Below the pieces are notes generated by a model that saw only the letters and a program-made list of their open reading frames with translations, made no database searches and was not told where the DNA came from. Source: Sphingobium chlorophenolicum (GTDB taxonomy: Bacteria; Pseudomonadota; Alphaproteobacteria; Sphingomonadales; Sphingomonadaceae). Taken from it: a stretch of 64,000 nucleotides of DNA. The stretch spans positions 62,001-126,000 of the forward strand of contig NZ_JFHR01000010.1 in the NCBI RefSeq assembly GCF_000722875.1, read 5' to 3'. Position 1 is the stretch's first letter. Each line of letters starts with the position of its first letter. Positions 1 to 7,990 of this stretch are shown here, piece after piece. The position numbers and the translations under genes were made by a program.

Positions 1-1
1 C

Positions 2-550
2 GCGGCCCGCTTCATATTCGCGGAGCGGGGCTTTGCCGGGGCGACGACGCGCCATATCGCCGCACGCGCCGAAGTGGCGGAACCGCTGATCTTCAACAAT
101 TTCGGCACGAAAGAGGCGCTGTTCACAGAGGCGGTGATCGAGCCGTTCAACGCCCGCTTTCGCGAATTCCTGGCCTATAGCGACACTCTGCCGCCGGATC
201 GGGAGGAGCGGAGCATGCGCTATGTACAGGCGCTCTATCCCTTCCTGCGCGATCATGCCGATCTGTTGCTGGCGATGGTCAAGTCCAGGGGCGACGTCGA
301 TTCGGCGGCGATCCATGGTCTGGACGATTATTTCACCCGCGCCGTCGCCCGCATTCGTTCGCAATATGGGCAGGCGGGACTGGAATTCGACGTGCCGCCG
401 GAATTGATGGTCCGCTATGGTTTCGGCATGTTGGCGGGGTCGGTTCTGCTGGGCGACTGGTTTTTTCCGGAAGGCGGGCCGGACGCGGGCGTCGAGGAAG
501 CCGTGCTGGCGCGGATGCTCTTCAAGGCGAGTGCGCCTAAGTCGATTTGA
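2..550 (+). CDS. TetR/AcrR-family transcriptional regulator (5' end outside window)
   Basis: The reading frame is open from the window edge, so the start codon and part of the DNA-binding domain are missing. The first visible residues (FAGATTRHIAARAEVAEP) and the following LIFNNFGTKEALF are the second half of a TetR helix-turn-helix, with the family's usual phenylalanine-x-x-K-E-x-L-F end. The rest is a helical ligand-binding domain without a recognisable subfamily. GTG at 74 is an internal valine, not a start. It is a likely local repressor of the catabolic genes that follow on the same strand, for example through the palindromes noted at 3825, 5867, 5906 or 9143; that link is inference. Confidence 0.85.
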   Translation, partial: AARFIFAERGFAGATTRHIAARAEVAEPLIFNNFGTKEALFTEAVIEPFNARFREFLAYSDTLPPDREERSMRYVQALYPFLRDHADLLLAMVKSRGDVDSAAIHGLDDYFTRAVARIRSQYGQAGLEFDVPPELMVRYGFGMLAGSVLLGDWFFPEGGPDAGVEEAVLARMLFKASAPKSI

Positions 551-646
551 GCGGCGCCGTCCCCCATTCATCACATGGTCGAAATTGCATCGCCCGGCTT
601 GGCGGAAGGCCGGGCTGCCGCCATGGTCCTCCGCAAGGAGACAGAG

Positions 647-1612
647 ATGGCGATCGATTTCACGGGGCAGGTGGCTGTGGTGACGGGGGCGGGCGGCGCT
701 CTCGGTTCGGCCTTTTGCCGGGAACTGGCGCGCAGGGGCGCTGCCGTGGTCGCCAATGATCTGGGCGGCGACCCGACGGGGCAGGGCGGATCGACCGGCT
801 ATGCCGACGCGGTCGTGGAGGAACTCAAGGGGCTGGGCGCCCGCGCCATCGCCAATTACGACACGGTGGCGACGCAGGCGGGCGGCAAGGCGATCATCGA
901 TGCCGCGCTTTCCGCTTTCGGGCGGGTGGACATCGTCATCTCCAACGCCGGCAATCAGCGCAACGGCGCGTTCGGCGCGCTGAGCGAGGAGGATATCGAG
1001 TCCGTCCTTGCCGTCCATGTGAAGGGCGCGTTCAACATATGCCAGCCTGCCTACCGCGCCATGACCGATCAGGGCTATGGCCGGATGGTGTTGGTCAGTT
1101 CGCAATCCGGCATATTCGGCAATCCCTATCGCGCCAATTACGGGACGGCCAAGACCGCGCTGATCGGCCTGATGAACGTCATCGCGCAGGAGGCTCCGGC
1201 GGGGGTTGTCGTCAACACCCTCTTCCCCAACGCGCAGGGCGGACGGCTGGGCGGGACGCCGATAGAGCAGCGCCCCGATATCGAATTCCTGAAGGCGGCG
1301 GGCGCCCGCACCCGCCATTTCATCGAAGGGATGAAGCCGGAATTCGTCGCTGCGCTGGCCTGTTACATGGCCAGCCGGGAATGCGACGCTTCCCAGCATA
1401 TGTATTCGGTGCTGGGCGGCAAATATTCGCGGCTGTTCGTGGGCCTGACGCGGGGCTGGTACAGCCCCGGTCCGGACGCGCCGAGCTGCGACGACATCGC
1501 CGCCCATATAGGCGAAATCGACGACCGGGCGGGCTATGACGTGCCGCTGAGCGGTCTGGATGAGATGGACACGGTGCTGGCGGCCCGGCGCGCATTGGGA
1601 CTGGATGCATGA
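647..1612 (+). CDS. SDR-family (3R)-hydroxyacyl-CoA dehydrogenase-like protein (HSD17B4/MFE-2 type)
   Basis: 321 aa short-chain dehydrogenase. The cofactor motif TGAGGALG is at residues 14-21, the NDLGGD stretch that follows beta-2 is typical of the HSD17B4/MFE-2 dehydrogenase domain, and the catalytic residues are serine about 151-154, Tyr165 and Lys169 (YGTAK). Members of that group oxidise 3-hydroxyacyl-CoA esters in beta-oxidation-like pathways, using NAD. The start at 647 is chosen because AAGGAG lies at 635-640; an in-frame start at 575 would add residues with no family match. Its stop overlaps the next gene's start (ATGA), so the two are probably translated together. The substrate is unknown. 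Confidence 0.85.
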   Translation: MAIDFTGQVAVVTGAGGALGSAFCRELARRGAAVVANDLGGDPTGQGGSTGYADAVVEELKGLGARAIANYDTVATQAGGKAIIDAALSAFGRVDIVISNAGNQRNGAFGALSEEDIESVLAVHVKGAFNICQPAYRAMTDQGYGRMVLVSSQSGIFGNPYRANYGTAKTALIGLMNVIAQEAPAGVVVNTLFPNAQGGRLGGTPIEQRPDIEFLKAAGARTRHFIEGMKPEFVAALACYMASRECDASQHMYSVLGGKYSRLFVGLTRGWYSPGPDAPSCDDIAAHIGEIDDRAGYDVPLSGLDEMDTVLAARRALGLDA

Positions 1613-2514
1613 TCGTGGCGGACGGGCCGGTGGATGACGACGGGCCGATGCCGACGCGGGACCCGATTTCCGACATAATCGATGTGACGGAGGCGGGGCC
1701 GGACCGGTTCATCGGATCGGCGGGGGCCAGAAATCATATCGGAACCGTGTTCGGCGGGCGATTGCTGGCGCAGGCATTGCTGTCGGCGATGAAGACGGTG
1801 GAAACGCTGCCCGCCAGTTCCTTCCATGCCTATTTCCTTGCCGCGGGCCGCACCGGTCAGCCGATCGATTACCGGGTCACGCGCCTGCGCGACAGCCGCC
1901 GCTTCGCCAACCGTCAGATCACCGCCTGGCAGGAGGGGCAGGCGATCTTCACGATGATGGCCGAATTCCACGCGCCGGAGGAAGGCTTCGTTCATCAGAA
2001 CGCATCGATGCCCGCCGTGCCGCCGCCGGAACATGTCGCGCCGATCCAGCATTTCGTCCGCGACCGGGCAGCGGAACTGGAGCAGGCGGTGACGCATAAT
2101 TTCGCCGCCGCCCTGGCGATCGAGATGCGCCCGGTCGAGCCGGAAAATTATTTCCTCGCCCGGCCGACCGAAGCGGCGCGATCATTCTGGTTCCGCCAGT
2201 CGGGGGCCGCCGCCGTCGAGGACAGCCGGTTGCAGCAGTGCCTGCTCGCCTTCGCCAGCGACTATTGGCTGGCCGGGGCGGCGGCGATCCCGCATTTCCT
2301 GCCCACTAACAGCACCGAATTTCTCATCACCAGCATGGATCATGCGATGTGGTTCCACCGCCCCGCCCGGTGCGAGGAGTGGATGCTGCACGATACGTCC
2401 AGCCCCTCGGCGGGCGATGGTCTGGGCCTTACGACGGGGCGGATTTTCGACCGCGATGGCCGGCTGATCGCATCGACCGCCCAGGAATGCCTGATGCGCC
2501 GCTTCCGCGCCTGA
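1609..2514 (+). CDS. Acyl-CoA thioesterase, TesB/type II-like double hot-dog protein
   Basis: 301 aa, close to the usual length of TesB-like thioesterases. It contains the N-terminal hot-dog sequence RNHIGTVFGGRLLAQAL and the SFHAYFLAAG / DYRVTRLRDSRRFANRQITA segments typical of acyl-CoA thioesterase II. It would hydrolyse an acyl-CoA to the free acid plus CoA in the cytoplasm. ATG overlaps the stop of the upstream dehydrogenase by four bases. The first about 20 residues are not conserved family sequence, so a start a few codons downstream is possible. It may release stalled or end-product CoA esters of the pathway encoded here (inference). Confidence 0.85.
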   Translation: MIVADGPVDDDGPMPTRDPISDIIDVTEAGPDRFIGSAGARNHIGTVFGGRLLAQALLSAMKTVETLPASSFHAYFLAAGRTGQPIDYRVTRLRDSRRFANRQITAWQEGQAIFTMMAEFHAPEEGFVHQNASMPAVPPPEHVAPIQHFVRDRAAELEQAVTHNFAAALAIEMRPVEPENYFLARPTEAARSFWFRQSGAAAVEDSRLQQCLLAFASDYWLAGAAAIPHFLPTNSTEFLITSMDHAMWFHRPARCEEWMLHDTSSPSAGDGLGLTTGRIFDRDGRLIASTAQECLMRRFRA

Positions 2515-2521
2515 TGCCGGA

Positions 2522-3775
2522 TCAGTCCGGTTGCCCGCCCGCCGGATAGCGGCCCATCATCAGGTAGAATAGCGCCGCCAGAAAGAAACTGCCCGAACAT
2601 GCCAGCAGCGCGACGTCGTAGTTGCCGAAATGATCATAGGCCATGCCGATCAGGCTGGCGCCCACCGCGACTCCCAGGGCGATGCCCAGCGTCGACAGGC
2701 TGTAGATGGTGGCATAGCTGCGCAAGCCGAAATAGCGGGCGATCATGAAGGCGACGATGTCGATCTCCGCCCCCTGGCCAAGGCCGATCATCAGCACCGC
2801 TCCATAGAAAAGCGCGGGCGGCACATCATGCTGGAGCAGCAACGCGCATCCGATGGCAGGCGCGAGATTCAGCACGAAGGCGACCGCGGGCGCCCAGAAG
2901 CGATCGACCAACAAGCCGCTGAGCAGCGCGCCCATGGCGGCGGCCGCGCCCATCACCGACACCGCCCCTACCGCGGCGACCGTATCCAGCCCCTTTTCCA
3001 CCGCGAGCGGCTTCATCTGCGACAGCAGCGCCACCACGGGCACATAGTTGAGGACAGACGCGGCGATCAGGATGCGGACCTTGCCATTGGCCAGCAGTGC
3101 CCGCGCGCTGTCGGCGCTGGGCAGCGCGATGCGTCCCGACCGCTGTTCCGCCGCGCGCGAAGGCACCCAGAACCAGATAAGCGGGAGCGCGATCAACAGG
3201 ATGAAGGCGGCGAGCAGCAAATATCCCCCCGCCGATCCGAAGCGCAGGATCACGGGATAGAGCGCCATCGGCATCAATGCGCCGGCGACCGCCAATCCCG
3301 ACCGGCCGATGGCCAGCGCGGTTCCCCGCGTCCGCTCGAACGCGCCGCTCAGGATGCGCGTGACGGTGATGCCGGTCGTCGCCATGCCCACGAGCGCGAA
3401 GGCGAAATGCACGACGTAGAAATAGCCGAGCGATCCGCCCATGGAGGCGAGCAGGCCATAACCGATGGCGGTCAGCAGCAGGCCCGCCGACAGGATCGGC
3501 CTGACGCCGTAGCGATCCGTCATCCGGCCGATGACCGGCGCGATGAAGGCGATGACCAGGCCGAAGCTGTGGACGAGCGCGATGTCGCCGCGCGACCAGC
3601 CGAATTGCTGTTGCAGCGGTTCCACGAACAGGCTGGAAACCGCCGAATAGAGCGAATAGCCCAGCGATCCGGCGAACAAAGCCGCCACGCCGGGGCGCCA
3701 GGCGCGCCTCCATTCCTGGGCGATGAGGCGCAGTTGGGACGTGTTGTCGGCGGCGGCGTCAGGGTGCGGGGTCAT
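2522..3775 (-). CDS. MFS transporter
   Basis: 417 aa integral membrane protein with about 12 hydrophobic segments. The loop 2-3 motif is GRMTDRYGVRPI, the standard major-facilitator signature (G-x-x-x-D-R-x-G-x-R). It resembles the monocarboxylate/oxalate-formate branch of the family (ALVHSFGLVIAFIAPVIGRMTDRYG). Its 3' end is seven bases from the end of the convergent thioesterase gene. Its start faces the divergent enoyl-CoA hydratase gene across a 141-base spacer containing a palindrome. It probably imports an acidic substrate or exports a product of the cluster; the direction and solute cannot be read from the sequence. Confidence 0.85.
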   Translation of the reverse strand: MTPHPDAAADNTSQLRLIAQEWRRAWRPGVAALFAGSLGYSLYSAVSSLFVEPLQQQFGWSRGDIALVHSFGLVIAFIAPVIGRMTDRYGVRPILSAGLLLTAIGYGLLASMGGSLGYFYVVHFAFALVGMATTGITVTRILSGAFERTRGTALAIGRSGLAVAGALMPMALYPVILRFGSAGGYLLLAAFILLIALPLIWFWVPSRAAEQRSGRIALPSADSARALLANGKVRILIAASVLNYVPVVALLSQMKPLAVEKGLDTVAAVGAVSVMGAAAAMGALLSGLLVDRFWAPAVAFVLNLAPAIGCALLLQHDVPPALFYGAVLMIGLGQGAEIDIVAFMIARYFGLRSYATIYSLSTLGIALGVAVGASLIGMAYDHFGNYDVALLACSGSFFLAALFYLMMGRYPAGGQPD

Positions 3776-3824
3776 GGCCTATTCCTGCGCGAAAGAGGGC
3801 GGCGGGAACAGCCGCGTCCCAAAT

Positions 3825-3840
3825 CTACGCATATGTGTAG
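3825..3840. promoter_or_regulatory. Candidate operator palindrome in the MFS / enoyl-CoA hydratase divergent spacer
   Basis: CTACGCATATGTGTAG is a 16-base inverted repeat with one mismatched pair, in the 141-base spacer between the divergently read genes at 3775 and 3917. Position and symmetry fit a dimeric repressor site, such as for the TetR protein at the window start. No binding protein is demonstrated. Confidence 0.4.
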
Positions 3841-3916
3841 AGACCAAGCCCGTGACTTGCCAGCGCGACGGCCGGGGCGCCACCTGAATCGACAGGATGT
3901 CAGGCAGGAGAGAGCG

Positions 3917-4729
3917 ATGGTCGATGATGATATTTTGGTCGAGCGGCTGGCGGGCCGGGACGGGATCGTGCTGGTGACGCTCAATCGCCCGGCACGGCTG
4001 AACGCCCTGTTGCGGGAGACGGTCGCGCATTTCAACGCGGTGCTGGATGAACTGGCGGCCGATGCGGCGTGCCGGGCCGTCATCATCACCGGCGCCGGGC
4101 GGGGCTTCTGTTCGGGTCAGGATCTGGCGGCGTCCAACCAGCGCAACCAGGCGGGCAGCAGCGGCGTCATCGAGAAACTGTACTGGCAACAACAGTTTGC
4201 GGGCATGGGCGGGCGCATCCGGTCGATGCCGAAACTGGTGATCGCCGCCGTCAATGGCCCCGCCGTCGGCGCGGGCATGGCAATCGCGCTGAGCGCCGAC
4301 GTGCGGATCGCGACTCCGGCCGCGAAATTTCTGGTCGCGGCGGTGCGGATCGGCCTGACCGGCGGCGAAAGCGGCATTTCCTACCTGTTGCCGCGCATGA
4401 TCGGGGCGGCGCGCGCCTTCGACATCTTGTTGACCGGCCGCGCGATCGAGGCGGAGGAGGCGGAGCGTTTCGGTCTGGTCCGGGCGCTGTCCCAGCCCGG
4501 ATCGCTGATCGACGACGCTGTCGCCTATGCGCGCTCCGTCCTGGCGAACAGCCCCTATTCGGTCGCGCATACCAAGGCGCTGATGTGGTCCAATCTGGAC
4601 GCCAACAGCTATGAGGCCGCGATCCAGGCGGAGAACCGAACCCAGATATTGGGCACGATGACGGAGGATTATGGCGAGGCGACCGCCGCCTTCATGGAAA
4701 AGCGGCCGCCGCATTATTCGGGGCGATAG
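3917..4729 (+). CDS. Enoyl-CoA hydratase/isomerase family protein
   Basis: 270 aa crotonase-fold protein. It starts with the family's RDGIVLVTLNRPARLNAL strand, has the first oxyanion-hole segment AGRGFCSGQDL about residues 59-69, the second (GPAVGAGMAIALSADVRIA), and the following GESGISYLLPRMIG where the catalytic glutamate of hydratases lies. It likely hydrates or isomerises an unsaturated CoA ester. ATG 3917 has CAGGAG six bases upstream. The frame stays open far upstream (to 2630), but that part is the antisense of the MFS gene. Confidence 0.85.
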   Translation: MVDDDILVERLAGRDGIVLVTLNRPARLNALLRETVAHFNAVLDELAADAACRAVIITGAGRGFCSGQDLAASNQRNQAGSSGVIEKLYWQQQFAGMGGRIRSMPKLVIAAVNGPAVGAGMAIALSADVRIATPAAKFLVAAVRIGLTGGESGISYLLPRMIGAARAFDILLTGRAIEAEEAERFGLVRALSQPGSLIDDAVAYARSVLANSPYSVAHTKALMWSNLDANSYEAAIQAENRTQILGTMTEDYGEATAAFMEKRPPHYSGR

Positions 4730-4735
4730 GCTAAG

Positions 4736-4769
4736 GCGCCTCGTCGCGGATCAGGCGGCGACGAGGCGC
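4736..4769. terminator. Bidirectional terminator hairpin
   Basis: A perfect 12-base stem (GCGCCTCGTCGC / GCGACGAGGCGC) with a 10-base loop lies between the convergent hydratase (ends 4729) and dioxygenase (ends 4780). It has no strong T-run on either side, so termination strength is uncertain. Confidence 0.55.
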
Positions 4770-4779
4770 TTCGCGATTT

Positions 4780-5760
4780 TCAGTCCACGATCCGCTTGAC
4801 CGTCCGGTTGCGGTCGAGCGTGGGGTCGAGATAACGGCCAACCGCATAGTCGCCCATGATCGTGGTGCGGCGGGCGCTGCGCGAAACGTTCAACGGCACC
4901 CCTTCCGCATGGTGGATCATCCGCCAATTGTCCCACACCAGCATGTCGTTCTTCTGCCAGTCGTGGAAATAGGCATGTCGTTCATCGGTCAGATGCGCGG
5001 CAAGTTCGGCCAGCAGCGTATCGCTTTCGGCCCGGTCCATGCCCAGAATATACTGCGCCTGAAGCGGCGAAATCTTCAGCGCCTTGCGGCCTGTCTCCCG
5101 CTGGGTGATGACCATCGGGTGGACGACGGGCGGGAAGTCGTACTTCGCGCCGCCCGATGGCGTGTCGCGCGGCAAGGCGCGAAGATCGGCGGGCACGCCA
5201 TATTTGCACTGCAGGAAGTCCGTCACGAAATGATAGACGACCTCCATGCCGTCGATCCTGTCCTTCATTTCGGGCGACAGCCGCTCATAGGCTTCGATCG
5301 CGTCGATGAAACCGGTCCGGCCAAGCTGCGCTGCGGGCTGTTCCATGCGCAGCACCGCGCCGCGCACGATCGTCGGCATGAAGCTCTGGTCCCAATGCCA
5401 GGGAATATAGCCCGCCCGGTCATGCCCGCCGAAATGATAATCGGTCTGGAACCGGGGCTTGTCGTCCGCCGGGTCATATTTCAGCGTCATCATGAACTGA
5501 TTATTGGGATCGTTCATGTCGGCGGTCGCGGCCGGCTCCATCTCGCCGAACAGGCGGCTCAGTCGCATTTGCGCCTCGTCGTCGGCATTGGGATCGCGGA
5601 TCAGCAGCAGCCCAGCCTCGATCCATATGTCGCGAATGGCGGCCGCCGTCGCATCGTCCAGCGGACGCGAAAGATCGACGCCCATGATCTCCGCGCCGAA
5701 ACCGGAGCTAAGGGCGCGGACCTTAAGTCCTGCCTTCTCGTGAACCTCTTCTTTCAGCAT
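4780..5760 (-). CDS. TauD/TfdA-family Fe(II)/2-oxoglutarate dioxygenase
   Basis: 326 aa. The facial triad is visible: His122-x-Asp124 in YIPWHWDQSF and the distal histidine at about 283-284 in NWRMIHHAEG, followed by the conserved arginine block (SRSARRTTIMGD) that binds 2-oxoglutarate. The enzyme would hydroxylate its substrate and release succinate and CO2. ATG 5760 is preferred over upstream starts because GGAGAG stands just upstream in the transcript; starts at 5775 or 5862 lack this. It is divergent from the amidohydrolase at 6047, across a spacer with two palindromes, suggesting shared control. The substrate is unknown. Confidence 0.88.
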   Translation of the reverse strand: MLKEEVHEKAGLKVRALSSGFGAEIMGVDLSRPLDDATAAAIRDIWIEAGLLLIRDPNADDEAQMRLSRLFGEMEPAATADMNDPNNQFMMTLKYDPADDKPRFQTDYHFGGHDRAGYIPWHWDQSFMPTIVRGAVLRMEQPAAQLGRTGFIDAIEAYERLSPEMKDRIDGMEVVYHFVTDFLQCKYGVPADLRALPRDTPSGGAKYDFPPVVHPMVITQRETGRKALKISPLQAQYILGMDRAESDTLLAELAAHLTDERHAYFHDWQKNDMLVWDNWRMIHHAEGVPLNVSRSARRTTIMGDYAVGRYLDPTLDRNRTVKRIVD

Positions 5761-5866
5761 AATTCTCTCCACCATATGGCTCCAGCCATGAGGGCGGGCC
5801 GATATGCGCATGCTAAACCTCATCCGCTGCGTATATAATCCGGCAATTATCGAAAAAACCATTCAG

Positions 5867-5884
5867 GATCATTGAATAATGATC
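5867..5884. promoter_or_regulatory. Candidate operator palindrome 1 (dioxygenase / amidohydrolase spacer)
   Basis: GATCATT-GAAT-AATGATC is a perfect seven-base inverted repeat with a four-base spacer, in the intergenic region between divergent genes starting at 5760 and 6047. A TATAAT hexamer lies nearby at 5834-5839. It is a plausible regulator site; the partner is not identified. Confidence 0.4.
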
Positions 5885-5905
5885 TTGCGGGGACTGTGTG
5901 GCAAC

Positions 5906-5923
5906 TCATCAGAAATCTGATGA
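5906..5923. promoter_or_regulatory. Candidate operator palindrome 2 (dioxygenase / amidohydrolase spacer)
   Basis: TCATCAGA-AA-TCTGATGA is a perfect eight-base inverted repeat with a two-base centre, 39 bases from palindrome 1. The same layout (8-2-8) occurs at 9143-9160 with an unrelated sequence. The 286-base spacer 5761-6046 otherwise holds only promoter-like AT-rich sequence. Confidence 0.45.
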
Positions 5924-6046
5924 CATCGTCCATCATCCATCGATACGGGCGCCTATTCCTTCGGCCATGCTATACGGGCAACCAAGACGGGGTGGCGAAC
6001 GACATCCCATGTGTCGGACGATATCCCCAAGAAGGAATGGAAAAGG

Positions 6047-7153
6047 ATGAATAGCTTCACCGCGACCCCGTGGCCAAAGGACCGTGTCATGCCGGCCCGC
6101 GCCTGGGAAAGGCCCGCCGGCATGCGCGTGATTTCCAGCGACGATCATCTGATCGAGGAGCCGGGCCTGTGGGAAAACCGGCTGAAGGGCGCGGACAAGG
6201 ATCGCGCGCCTAAATATTGGAAGGACGAAACCGGCTTCCACCTGGAAGTGGACGGCCAGAATTACGACGTTCCCGGCCTGCCGCCGACCTTCCCCGAAGG
6301 GCGCGAAGGCTTTTGGGATGTCGACAAGCGGCTGGCGGACATGGACGCGGAGGGCATCGATGCCGCCATCATCTATCATGGCCGTCTCAACAGCCTGATC
6401 CGCATGCAGGACAAGGAATTCTGGTATCGCTGCGTCGACGTCTGCAATGAATGGGCGGCGGAATGGAAGGCGGCCGCGCCGGACCGCCTGTTCCCCGTCG
6501 CGCTGCTGCCCACTTTCCTGTGGCCGGAACGGACGAAGGATTATCTCCAGAAGTTGAAGCAGCTTGGCTACAAGGCGATCGACATTCCGGTCAATCCGAA
6601 GGGCGTGCGCTACAACAGCAAGGATATGGACCCGTTCTGGGAAGCGATCCAGGAAAGCGGCTTTCCCGTATCCTTCCACATCGGCGCCTATCTGCAATAT
6701 AGCGGCCGGGGTTCGCTGGGCGCGAACCTGAACGCCAATCTGATGCCCTTCACGGGGCTGTTCGGCCAGCTCGTCTTTTCCGGCGTGTTCGACCGTTTTC
6801 CCGGCCTTCGCGTGGTCTTCACCGAAGGGGGCGCAAGCTGGGTGCCCGGCACGCTGGAAAATGCCGACAAGGTCGCGCGCGACTATGCGACCGAATTGCG
6901 GCCCAAGCTGGCGCAGATGCCAAGCTGGTACTGGCATAACCATTGCTACACCACCTTCATGGAGGATGATGTGGCGATGGAGAATATTGCGCGCATCGGC
7001 GAGGGCCGGGTGATGTGGTCGACCGACTATCCGCATCCCGAAGGCGTGATGGGCCGCAGCGACGTCATCATGAAGGGCATCTTCGATACGGTAGGGGAGA
7101 ACGCGGCGCGCAAGGTGCTGGGCGAAACGGCCGCTCAACTCTGGGGCATCTGA
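6047..7153 (+). CDS. Amidohydrolase-2 family metal-dependent hydrolase/decarboxylase
   Basis: 368 aa. It has the amidohydrolase-2 pattern: VISSDDHLIEEPGLW near the N terminus (metal ligands), a central histidine (VSFHIGAY), and STDYPHPEGVM near the C terminus with the catalytic aspartate. The family includes decarboxylases and hydrolases acting on aromatic or cyclic acids. ATG 6047 is chosen for the GAAGGA about ten bases upstream; a GTG at 6011 would add 12 unconserved residues. It is divergent from the TauD-type dioxygenase and followed by a clear terminator. The reaction is not predictable beyond metal-dependent hydrolysis or decarboxylation. Confidence 0.85.
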   Translation: MNSFTATPWPKDRVMPARAWERPAGMRVISSDDHLIEEPGLWENRLKGADKDRAPKYWKDETGFHLEVDGQNYDVPGLPPTFPEGREGFWDVDKRLADMDAEGIDAAIIYHGRLNSLIRMQDKEFWYRCVDVCNEWAAEWKAAAPDRLFPVALLPTFLWPERTKDYLQKLKQLGYKAIDIPVNPKGVRYNSKDMDPFWEAIQESGFPVSFHIGAYLQYSGRGSLGANLNANLMPFTGLFGQLVFSGVFDRFPGLRVVFTEGGASWVPGTLENADKVARDYATELRPKLAQMPSWYWHNHCYTTFMEDDVAMENIARIGEGRVMWSTDYPHPEGVMGRSDVIMKGIFDTVGENAARKVLGETAAQLWGI

Positions 7154-7202
7154 TTGCGACGGCCCGGCCGCCGGGGGATAGCCGGGCCTGGGGGCAGGGA
7201 AG

Positions 7203-7235
7203 GGGGAGCGAGCCGGGCGGTTCGCTCCCCTTTTT
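7203..7235 (+). terminator. Rho-independent terminator of the amidohydrolase gene
   Basis: Stem GGGGAGCGA / TCGCTCCCC with an intervening loop is followed directly by TTTTT at 7231-7235. It lies between the convergent amidohydrolase (ends 7153) and hydratase (ends 7241), and reads as a terminator on the plus strand. Confidence 0.75.
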
Positions 7236-7240
7236 CACGA

Positions 7241-7990
7241 TCATCCGGCAGACGCGGCGCTGCTCCACGTCATGCCGCCCATCGCGTTGCGCTGCCGCAG
7301 CGTCTCCGTCTCGATGGCCAGCGCTTCCGCCAGAGTCGTTTCCGTTCCCCGATCGATCACGCTCTTGGCCATGCGGAGGAGTTCGGGATCGTGCGCCGCG
7401 ATAGCCTTCGCGATCTCCAACGCCCTGGGCAGGACTTCTCCCGCCGGCAGCAGTTCGTTGACAAGCCCGACCCGCAAAGCCGTGGCGGCATCGATCGGCT
7501 GGCAGCTCAACATCATCTGACGGGCGAAGCGCGCGCCCACGGCATGCGGCAGGCGCGATCCCATGCCGCTGCCCGACAGCGCGCCGATCTTCGCATGGGT
7601 ATCGGCGAAGCGGGCATCCTCGCTGGCCAGGATGAAGTCGCAGCCCAGCGCCAGTTCAAGGCCGCCGGTATAGGCCGCACCCTCCACGGCCGCGATCATC
7701 GGCTTGCCCAGATGGGGCACGCGGCGGATCAGGGCCGTCACGGCGTGGCGCGGCGCATCGGGGGCGGAGAAGGTCTTCAGGTCCAGCCCGGCGCAGAAGG
7801 CGGGCTTCGCGCCCGTCAGCACGCCCACCCGCCAGCGGTCATTTTGCACAAAAGCGTCGAACGCCGCGTTCATGGCGTCGAGCAGGGGGATGTCGATGGC
7901 ATTGCGTTGGGCTGGCCGGTTCATCGTCAGCAGCAAAACCCCTTCGCCCGCTTCCTCGGCCAGCAGCGCATTATCCCGTTCCAGATTCAT
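7241..7990 (-). CDS. Enoyl-CoA hydratase/isomerase family protein (second copy)
   Basis: 249 aa crotonase-fold protein: LLLTMNRPAQRNAID at the N terminus, the oxyanion segment KPAFCAGLDLK, then VEGAAYTGGLELALGCDFILAS. The usual catalytic glutamate region reads GALSGSGMGSRLPHAVG, so classic hydratase glutamates are not evident and an isomerase or other crotonase activity is possible. It shares ATGA with the end of the epoxide hydrolase gene, so the two are one transcription unit. It is clearly different from the hydratase at 3917, fitting a second step of the pathway. Confidence 0.85.
   Translation of the reverse strand: MNLERDNALLAEEAGEGVLLLTMNRPAQRNAIDIPLLDAMNAAFDAFVQNDRWRVGVLTGAKPAFCAGLDLKTFSAPDAPRHAVTALIRRVPHLGKPMIAAVEGAAYTGGLELALGCDFILASEDARFADTHAKIGALSGSGMGSRLPHAVGARFARQMMLSCQPIDAATALRVGLVNELLPAGEVLPRALEIAKAIAAHDPELLRMAKSVIDRGTETTLAEALAIETETLRQRNAMGGMTWSSAASAG

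Noticed and set aside
2630..3916. N-terminal extension of the enoyl-CoA hydratase frame
   Set aside because: It is the reverse strand of the MFS gene; the ribosome-binding site and homology begin at 3917.
5872..6054. A 60-codon plus-strand frame in the TauD/amidohydrolase spacer
   Set aside because: No ribosome-binding site, runs through two palindromes and into the amidohydrolase start; it is promoter sequence.
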